Made by a program: the position numbers and the translations under genes. The notes below the pieces were generated by a model. The model was not told the DNA's origin, made no database searches, and saw only the letters and a program-made list of their open reading frames with translations. DNA of 64,000 nucleotides from Diphasiastrum complanatum (lineage: Eukaryota; Streptophyta; Lycopodiopsida; Lycopodiales; Lycopodiaceae), in the NCBI GenBank assembly GCA_029204225.1, contig CM055096.1, positions 43,879,967 through 43,943,966 of the forward strand. The letters run 5' to 3'. Of the stretch, positions 56,883 through 64,000 are shown piece after piece; the first letter of the stretch is position 1, and the number at the start of each line of letters is the position of its first letter.

Positions 56883-57262
56883 AGTTATGAACTCGGCTCA
56901 TTACATTTGCCGCATCCATTTTTTTATTCTTTATTACGCATAAGCAGGCCTATGGGCCATTTTTATTCATGTACTGGCCTTGGGTCCTATTTGGTCGCAT
57001 GTTTAGGACTCGGTCATATTGATTTGGAGTGGAGGTCCTCCTATTGGGGGGGTGCACTTTTCCCTCCAAATCTTCTGCCTCCCTATATTTTTGAATTCCT
57101 ACTCTAGGGTTCATTGGTAGGGTATATATAGGGCAACATTGTAGTCTTTTACTCAGTTGATGATGATTGCTCTTCTTTAGCCCGATTAAATATTCTCTCT
57201 TTCATGTTTTTCTAGCCTAAGTCCTGCTTTCTAGCATAGCTAGTGAATCTTAGCTTGTAACT
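56883..57262 (+). repeat. 5' LTR of gypsy 56883-59557
   Basis: 380 bp from AGTTATGAACTCGG to GCTTGTAACT. TATA-like gtatatataggg lies at about 57122-57133. It is shorter and more diverged than the other LTRs of the group, but both ends are the same. Confidence 0.88.
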
Positions 57263-57274
57263 TGGTATCAAAGC
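57263..57274 (+). other. Primer-binding site with one change
   Basis: TGGTATCAAAGC: one base differs from TGGTATCAGAGC of the other elements. It could still pair with initiator tRNA with a mismatch. Confidence 0.85.
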
Positions 57275-57688
57275 ACTTTCTTGAGCAGGGTTCAAGAGCA
57301 GATTTTTCTCTTCAAGAGGGCGCCCATCTACAGTTTGGATCTTCAGCCTACGGATCTACTTGTCTTGCAGATTTTTCATCACCGATTGGAGGAGGATCAG
57401 CGCCCATCTTACCCACCTTTTTGCACCTTTTCTCTACCATTTTTCATCACCCATTTGCTGCCATTTTCAGCGCCCATCTCCTACTATTTCTAGTGCCCAT
57501 TTGCACCTACTTTTTGCACCCATTTGCTGCCATTTTTTGCACCTATCAATGTTTCATGGGCGCGTTTCGTACGTTGTTTCGTACGCGTTTCAAAACGCGT
57601 ATGAAACGTCTGGTTCAGGTTCGAAACGGAAAAAAATTTTAGGGTTTTTTTTTTTTGAAAATGTGTTTTTGAGGGTTTCTGGGGTTTA

Positions 57689-57906
57689 CAGATGTCATAG
57701 AAAGTCTAGTAACAAGTAGATACATCCAATTTCATGAGAATGCTCTAGAGAATGCAATTTCAAGAGGAGAAGCTGTGTACGGTGACTATGGTCACTTTCC
57801 TCAATCAATTATTGATACTGTCATGGATAGGTTATTAGGTTGCGAGAATCTGTTCATGCCCATTGCCAGTACATACTACAAAGCTTATGGCACGGTTTTT
57901 GGGGGA
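57689..57906 (+). pseudogene. Unidentified coding-like segment inside the hAT element
   Basis: An open frame without stop from about 57689 encodes DVIESLVTSRYIQFHENALE, AVYGDYGHFPQSIIDTVMD and RLLGCENLFMPIASTYYKAY, ending TAG at 57934-57936. Composition and length suggest a captured exon; the preceding tttctggggtttacag looks like a splice acceptor. I do not recognise the protein family. It is not a known hAT transposase motif. Confidence 0.5.
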
Positions 57907-58046
57907 TGTCATAGACAGTCTAGTAACAAGTAGATACATCCAATTTCATGAGAATGCTCTAGAGAAATTAGAATGCAATTTCAAGAGGAGAAGCTGTGTA
58001 TGGTGATTATGGTCACTTTCCTCAGTCAATTATTGATACTATCATG
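57907..58046 (+). pseudogene. Second, broken copy of the hAT-internal coding segment
   Basis: A direct repeat, about 218 bp after the first, begins DVIDSLVTSRYIQFHENALE, then an insertion (aaatta) shifts the frame and stops follow. It ends at the T-run before the right subterminal region. The duplication is clearly visible at nucleotide level (agtctagtaacaagtagata in both). Confidence 0.8.
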
Positions 58047-58199
58047 GAATTTTTTTTTTTTTCGATCGTTTCGAACACTGAAACGGCGTTTCGAAACGGG
58101 GTCGTTTCGTACGTCCCGTTTCGAACGCGTTTCAAATTTGAAACGCGTTTCGAGGAAACACTGGCACCTATCTACTGCTATTTGCAGTGCCCTATTTCC

Positions 58200-58375
58200 T
58201 CCTCAGTTTGGTCCATTTGCTGTCCCAAAACCCCAGCCTTTTTGCCTCTTTTCCAGCACCCTCTTACCTCTTCATTTTGGCCCATTTGTTGTCCCAAAAC
58301 CCTAGCCTTTTTCCCTCTTTTCTAGTACCCTCTCACCTCTTCACTTTTGCCCATTTGCTGTCCAAATTTTAGCCC
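58200..58375 (+). repeat. Leader tandem repeat, about 66-67 bp unit
   Basis: Two full units and a partial third contain ccatttgctgtcccaaaacc, agcctttttgcctcttttcc and accctcttacctcttca. They begin near 58208, 58275 and 58341. It is part of the gypsy leader. Confidence 0.8.
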
Positions 58376-58672
58376 ATTCCCAACACCCATTTACATCTTC
58401 TATTGGTGCCTATTTCTGGTCATGTTTTTTTCCAGCCATTACCTCTTCTACATTGGTGACAGTTTTCAACGTGTCGGCGTGGACACTTCTCTTCAGCCAT
58501 CACTATCGTGGACTCGGAGGTATTTTCAAGCATTGTTTTCTCGTTTTCTAGCTTCATTTCTTGCTAGTTCTACACATTTCCAGCCTTTTTCAGCCATTAA
58601 TTAGCTGTCCTATTGCATCTTTCCTGGCTGTTTTTGTGCCATTTTGGTGTTTTTTTTGGAATATAGACTGAG

Positions 58673-59557
58673 TTGGCAAACGTCCTCTCCCTCAGTTTTG
58701 ACTTTTCCTTATCACCTACTCCTTCAGTGGACGATCCACCACAAAGCTCTTTAGACGATCATTTTACGCACATTGATGCTCGCATGGATCGTCTTAAGGG
58801 TCGTATCGATTGTGTCCTTTCTGGCCTTGAGACCATTTTGCCTCGAGGGGATACCACACTGCCAGAGACCCTTCATCATCCTGGCAAAACCCCTTTATTC
58901 CCCATATTGATTCCGACTACTACCTCTCCCTCTTCATCTTCAGGAGGTGCTTTTGGTAGTACGTTTGGTCAGTCTTCATATGGTGGTAGTCTTTTTGGCT
59001 CTCCTTATGGATCTCCTGCACCACTCCTGCAAATCAATTACTCTGGTTTGTCTGATGGGAGTATTTTCGAGAATTGGTTCTCTAAATTAGAGACCTATTT
59101 TCTTATGTATCCCAAGACTGGTTCACTTCACTCGTTGCTGTGGATCTCTCTCAGCAGACACTTTCTCATTCACTTGCTGGTATTGATTCCCAAGGTGACT
59201 ATCATTTGGTTACCGGGAAGCAGTTTATGTGTAGCTTGCCAAAGGCTCAGGGTACAGCTCTTCTTTCCATTCAGAGTACATTAGTTGTTGCTTCTCTTTC
59301 ACCATCCGTGGATCCTCTTCCTCAAGTGATTTCTAACTTATTGCATAGGTATTTTGTTGTCTTTTCAGAGCCTACGTCTCTGCCACCATTACGTGATGTC
59401 AACCACCATATTGATCTTATTCTTGGTGCCACCCCACCTTCTTGTGCACCATATCATATGTCTAAAGTCGAACGTGATGAAGTTCAGCTCTAGATTGCTT
59501 CTCTTTTACGTCAGGGTCTCATTGTAACTAGCCATAGTCCCTTTGGGATCCTTGTTC
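58673..59557 (+). pseudogene. Gypsy gag start, protease end and RT start
   Basis: 58673 onward: MANVLSLSFDFSLSPTPSVD, a Gly/Ser-rich segment with SSYGGSLFGSPYGSP, and [17 protein letters not shown], which is gag. Directly after, frame-changed sequence encodes [14 protein letters not shown]-like protease end and [20 protein letters not shown]. 59140-59493 continues HRYFVVFSEPTSLPPLRDVN and APYHMSKVERDEVQL, then TAG and [16 protein letters not shown]. The zinc knuckle and protease active site are deleted. Confidence 0.88.
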
Positions 59558-59995
59558 TGTTAGAATAATAAATGTAAATAATGTAGAAGCCATAGCTTAC
59601 TATGACCCAAAAGGTCGAGATCTGTGTAACCATGGTCATTTATATTTTAGGCCCAAGTTAGTATGAAACTGTAGGGACTCGTGGGTCCATTAGGGGCCTA
59701 TACATGTGAATTAAGTACCTAACTTGTTATTTGGGGTACTTAATTATTTTATGTAACTTATGACAGCTAGATAGCCATTAGTCAAGTTATTGGACAGCCA
59801 ACAGTCATGAAGGTAGATAGCCATCTTGGACTACTTATATGTAGCCATTCATTTGTATGAGACACATTTTTGTTAAGCAATCTACTGTTCATATTGGCTG
59901 TCCACAAGTTTCTACAAGAGAGTCATCTAACCATCTCTCTCTTCTCTTTGAGAATACTTTGTGTTGATGAATATTCTTGATTCTGAATTCCTACA
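59558..59995 (+). repeat. 5' LTR of the copia at 59558
   Basis: 438 bp. No TATA box is certain; cttatatgtag at about 59838 is a candidate. It ends directly at the primer site. Confidence 0.88.
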
Positions 59996-60631
59996 TGGTA
60001 TCAGAGCCATTTTTCAGAATTGATTGCTTGCTGGAGGGCATCCAATAGGCAGCCACATTTCTCCTCTTTTGGTTCATAAAAATCTGATTTTTGTGGAGAG
60101 AGAACTGTTCGGCTCCTCGTTTTTTGTGCAGGAAATTGCAGGGAAAAGCTTGGAACCTCCACTCATTTGGGAGCCAGCAGTAGGGCGCCCATGCTCAACT
60201 AGTTTTCATGTGATTGAAATCAAATTACATGCTTCAAATTCAGATATTCTTCTTGGAGGAGGGCGTCCATCTACCTTGAAGACAATTGTGTTTTTGACAC
60301 ATTTTTAGTGGCTGAAATTTTTCTGTTTTTGAGCCTGGAAGAAGGTCCTACCATCTGCTCCATTAGCACATTGAGTGCACACCATTTTACCACAAAAGTT
60401 CTGGTTGTGGTTTTGGCTTCATTGGTTGTGGTTGTGGTTTTGGTTCATATTAGTTAGTATTCTGTTATTTCAGAAGAATACAGCCACCTTCATCTTCTTG
60501 TGAATGAGCTATTGCATGTGGTGTATTGCAATCTATAGTGCTCATTAATTCAGCTTTGATCTTGCTGATTTTTTAGTAGATTTTGGCCTAGAATCTGTTT
60601 TTCCCATCTATTATTAGCTGCATTTTTAGAA

Positions 60632-61470
60632 ATGGCTAAAGAATCTAAATCTATAGGTTCTTTGTTCAATGAAGATAGGTTGGATGGAGCTAATTTCTCC
60701 TTGTGGTGCTACATGATCAAAAACCTCCTTATTGCTAGAGGTTTGTTTGAAGTTGTAAGTGGTGATGAAGAGAGGCCACCTAGTTTGGCACCTACTACAC
60801 CGTCAAGAGCTACTTCTTCAACATATGTGGAGGTGTCTTCCGAAGAACAAAAGAAGTGGGATCAACGTGACGCACAAGCACATTCGGTCATAGCGCTATC
60901 CGTGAAGAGATTAATCCTACCTCACATTCGATCATGCAAGACTTCCAAGAGTGCTTGGGAAGTACTTGCCAAGATGTTCCAAGTGAAGAATACGGCGAAA
61001 GTGCTTTTTTTACGTAATCAACTCTCAACATTGAAGATGCAAGAGGGTGATACGCTTTCAAATCACTTAATGAAGATCAAGGATCTTTGTGAAGAGCTTC
61101 TTAGCATTGACGAAATTGTCGAGAACTCTCAATTTGTTTCAATTACTCTTAATTCACTTCCTCATTCCTATCTTCCATTTGTGTCTACTTTAAGCATATC
61201 TCTTAGGGGACAACAAATCTCCTTTGAAGAGCTTGTTGGCTTACTTCTCCAAGAAGAGAAAACAAGGATTAATTTTGGTGAACAAGAAGATCAAGCCTTC
61301 TTCACCAAAGGCAAAGGCAAGGGCAAGTGGAAAGGTAAGCCTTCTTCTTCCAAGGATCAAAAATCCAAGGAAGACCAAAAAGAAGGGTAAGTGCCATTAT
61401 TGTAAAGAAGGGTAAGTGCCATTATTGTAAAAAGTTTGGGCACCACATAAAGGAATGTGGGAAGAAGCTT
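60632..61470 (+). pseudogene. Copia gag with broken zinc knuckle
   Basis: 60632-61390 encodes MAKESKSIGSLFNEDRLDGA, NFSLWCYMIKNLLIARGLFE, TSKSAWEVLAKMFQVKNTAK and LSNHLMKIKDLCEELLSI, a UBN2-type gag. The CCHC knuckle (CHYCKKFGHHIKEC) is out of frame, because of an extra base and a 25-bp tandem duplication of the knuckle start (units at 61382 and 61407). Full gag would be about 280 residues. Confidence 0.9.
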
Positions 61471-61499
61471 ACTAAGGATAAAGAGAAAGGTATTGATAC

Positions 61500-62110
61500 A
61501 AATACAGCCATGATTGGTTTTTCAGCAGAAAACAACACTACTTCAGCTTTGCAGGTTGTTTTTTCTTCCATTGATTGGGTGATTGATAGCGGAGCTACAC
61601 GCCATATGACTCACCATAGAGACGTCTTCACAAAGCTTATGAAAATCAAAGATGGAAGCGAGGTTCAAGGTGTTGACAACACCTCCTATCCAATTGAAGG
61701 CATTGGATCTATACCACTCATTCATGAATCAAGGATTGATTGCAGAATTTAAAGAAGACAAATGTCTTATAAAAGACCCAAAGAGATCACTTTTAATTGT
61801 TGCTTCGGGAACATTGCGAGGAGGTTTGTTTTTGTTGGATATTTATGAACATGCATTGGAGTTGGCTAAACTATGGCATGCGAGGTACGGGAACCTCAAT
61901 TTTGGAAGTTTGAATATGTTGAAGAAATTCAACATGGTGGAAGGCATTCCAAATATGGAGCATCCCGAAGGACATGTATGCGAAGGATGCATACTTGCTA
62001 TGATAGAAAATCAATTTGGGCATACTTTGAAGATACTACGTACCGACTGAGGAGGGGAATACATTAAAAGTACGTTCGGCACGTTTCTTCAAAGCAAAGG
62101 CATTCTACAT
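61500..62110 (+). pseudogene. Copia protease and truncated integrase
   Basis: 61510-61752 has the protease site DWVIDSGATRHMTHHRDVFT. The frame 61652-62050 has LAKLWHARYGNLNFGSLNML and HVCEGCILA, then jumps to MIENQFGHTLKILRTD, so about 70 residues with the first catalytic Asp are deleted. TGA replaces a codon after LRTD (family SDNGGEY). Integration by this copy is not possible. Confidence 0.88.
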
Positions 62111-64000
62111 CAAATGACTACACCTTACACACCGCCACAAAATGGTGTTGCCGAGAGGAAAAATACCACAACCATGGAGATGGCTCGTTGCATGCTTAAG
62201 GCAAAGGACGTTCCCCACAAGTTTTGGGCTGAAGCGGTTATTACGGCGGCATACATTAGTAATCGGTGTCCGACTAAAGCCTTGAAGACTTTGACTCCTT
62301 ATGAAGTTTGGTATGGTAAGAAGCCATCGATTTCTCACTTTCGCACTTTTGGTTGCACGGCTTATGCGTTTATTCTCGATAAGCTAAGATCCAAACTAGA
62401 TGATAAAGGAGTAAAATGCATTTTTATGGGCTATAGTAGTGAAAGTAAAGGCTACAGATTGTTTAATGTGGATACTAACAAAATCATAGTGAGTCGTGAT
62501 GTTCATTTTGATGAGAACTCCTCCTATGATCTTGGGCCCATTCATGTCATGAAAGGGGACATCCCCCAAGATGACTATGTTGAAGTGTTTCCAGATTTGG
62601 TATCACCATCTAATGTTGAAGAGGAGGGACTGCCATCATCCTCTAATGGACAGCCCACTGGTTCTTCAAGCGAACAGCCCATAATTCATCAAGAGGAGCA
62701 GATTTATGAAGAGGAACGGCCTGTTGAAAACTTTGGACAACATAGTCCAATTTCAGAGCACTTTGGACAGCAAAGTGTTGACAATTCAGATCACTTTGGA
62801 CAGCAAAGCGTTGATCAAAGTAAGGCTGTTGGACAGCCTAAACCAGTCCCTAAATGGCTGTTGCAGACTTTGCAGGACAGCAAAGTGAACCACTTCTATG
62901 AAGGGAAGACTCGTGCCTCATCTAAATCAGTAGAATTTGCTGATTTTTCTTATTTTGCTCTTACATCTATTGAGGATAGTGCAATAGAACCTGTTTTTTA
63001 TGAGCAGGCCAAAGGAGTAAAATGTTGGGAGGACGCGATGAAAGAGGAGTATGACTCACTCATAAAGAACCAAACATGGGTTCTTGTTAATCTTCCACAT
63101 GGAAAGAAACCAATTGGCTGTAAATGGGTTTATAAGATCAAGTACGAGTCCGATGGTATTGTTGAAAGGTACAAGGCAAGACTTGTTGCCAAAGGTTATG
63201 CGCAAAAGGAGGGCATTGATTATGAGGAAACTTTGGCACCTACCGCACGAATAACTACCATAGGGATAGTTATTGCTTTGGCTGCCCATCATGGTTGGCG
63301 TATGCACCAACTTGACATAAAGACGACCTTCCTCAATGGTGATCTTAATGAGGAAGTTTACCTTCAGCAACCTGCTGGTTTTTTGGTTGCAGGTCAAGAA
63401 GACAAAGTGTGTCTTCTCAAGAACGCTCTCTATGGACTAAAACAAGCCCCACGGATGTGGTATCAAAAGATACACACATACTTTTGTGATCGTGGGTTTT
63501 CTAACAGTCTACGCTTTATGTCATGCATACATCTGAGTTTATCATCATCATTTTGCTATATGTTGATGCTATTATCATTACAGGTAGTAATGAACAATAT
63601 ATTGCAGCCTTAAAATCTGATCTTGCTTTAGTTTATGATACATTAGATTTAGGCCAATTGCATTTCTACCTTGAGTTTTTGCAAGGAAAGGTTGGAATCT
63701 TCATTACCCAACAGCGGTACATTAAGCAGATTTTGAAGCGTTTCAAAATGGAAGATTGCAAGCCGGTTGCTACACCAATTGAGACGGGCCTGAAGTTAAG
63801 TAATCAAAGTGGTGGTGAACCATTTGATACTACACTATATTGTCAAGCGGTTGGAAGTCTCATTAACTTATGCAACTCAAGACCAGACATATCTTATAGT
63901 GTTTCCCTCATGATTCAATTCATGCATGCTCCGTTGACATCACATTGGAAAGCATTGAAGAGGATCCTTCGATATCTTCAAGGAAGTAAAACACTTGGCC
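62111..64000 (+). pseudogene. Copia integrase end, RT and RNase H start
   Basis: 62114-63613: integrase end (TPYTPPQNGVAERKN with the catalytic Glu), linker with LFNVDTNKIIVSRDVHFDE and a repeated HFGQQSVD unit (about 62755-62815), and RT (WEDAMKEEYDSLIKNQTWVL, GCKWVYKIKYESDGIVERYK, DIKTTFLNGDLNEEVYLQQP, LLKNALYGLKQAPRMW). A frameshift near 63505 is followed by LLYVDAIIITGS: the catalytic YVDD is YVDA, losing an aspartate. 63650-64000 continues to RNase H (QAVGSLINLCNSRPDISYSV) and runs off the end. Confidence 0.9.

Larger units (their letters stand above)
57547..58163. mobile_element. Non-autonomous hAT-type element in a gypsy leader
   Basis: 617 bp. The termini are CAATGTTTC (57547) and its counterpart CAGTGTTTC (complement of 58163-58155), and the flanks carry a perfect 8-bp target duplication GCACCTAT (57539-57546 and 58164-58171), both hallmarks of hAT elements. 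Subterminal regions of about 100 bp on both sides are packed with GTTTCG/CGAAAC words and perfect palindromes (for example arms AACGCGTTTCAAA at 58124-58149). The centre holds a duplicated coding-like segment. No transposase is encoded, so it would need one in trans. Confidence 0.9.
56883..59557 (+). mobile_element. Gypsy element of the AGTTA-LTR group, split by copia
   Basis: LTR 56883-57262, primer site 57263-57274, a long leader with repeats and a hAT insertion (57547-58163), gag (58673-59120), a deletion joint to protease end, and RT start (59320-59557). There the copia at 59558 interrupts it. The rest lies beyond the window. The gag-protease joint at about 59120 retains GACTG shared by both parental sequences. 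Confidence 0.88.
59558..64000 (+). mobile_element. Copia LTR retrotransposon, 5' part, runs off the window
   Basis: 5' LTR 59558-59995 (TGTTAGAATAA to TTCCTACA), primer site 59996-60008 (TGGTATCAGAGCC), gag, protease, integrase and RT in copia order. It is inserted in the RT of gypsy 56883. Frameshifts, a stop and a mutated RT active site (below) inactivate it. The 3' LTR is outside the window. Confidence 0.92.

Noticed and set aside
57689-57906. hAT transposase remnant
   Set aside because: The segment lacks the C-terminal hAT dimerisation signature or BED finger and is duplicated in tandem; capture or unrelated filler fits better.

Overview
The window looks like nuclear DNA of a large-genome land plant, probably a gymnosperm, fern or lycophyte rather than a small-genome angiosperm; this is inferred from style, as no species-diagnostic locus is present. 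It is AT-rich, full of nested LTR retrotransposons and LINEs, and has one recognisable host gene broken by very long, transposon-filled introns. There is no operon-like coding, CRISPR, rRNA or tRNA gene. Identity statements are by eye. Host gene: eight exons on the minus strand between 45555 and 13382 encode the C-terminal part of a family B DNA polymerase of the Pol delta type (motif B, motif C, thumb, CysA and CysB modules). All seven in-window introns are GT-AG and all phases join to one open frame of about 446 codons ending in TAA. Two introns are swollen by insertions: 5.2 kb (44324-39107) and 23.8 kb (38370-14586). The upstream exonuclease and motif A exons were not found before 64000. 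The key catalytic residues are substituted (motif B Lys to Gln, first Asp of motif C to Gln, the two lysines of KKRY to Val-Asn, one CysB cysteine to Tyr), yet the frame is clean. This suggests a catalytically dead but maintained paralogue. Layout: 1-9560, an old minus-strand copia split by a younger copia (2969-7539, 5-bp target duplication CATCT). 9560-13380, unassigned DNA and the 3' end of the polymerase gene. 14873-25640, LTR and internal pieces of a chromodomain gypsy family (minus, then an inverted plus-strand copy) mixed with copia LTR and gag. 25640-33745, a minus-strand LINE split by a nearly complete gypsy element (27015-33276, duplication ATCTC). 33745-38370, a gypsy RT fragment fused to LINE sequence, an LTR remnant and unassigned DNA. 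40318-42930, a small gypsy derivative with two LTRs. 46211-51060, LINE and two gypsy fragments in opposite orientations. 51456-56500, a nearly full-length LINE bounded by GA/TC tracts. 56883-59557, a gypsy element with a 617-bp hAT-type element in its leader and a plus-strand copia (59558 to beyond 64000) in its RT. The chromodomain gypsy family has LTRs ending AGTTA...TAACT instead of TG...CA. Several copies have lost RT, RNase H and the integrase core, with a shared tryptophan-rich block in their place. The most unusual items are the substituted polymerase, the hAT element carrying an unidentified coding segment, the AGTTA...TAACT LTR family with its filler block, and a LINE with three tRNA-primer-site-like repeats at its 5' end.
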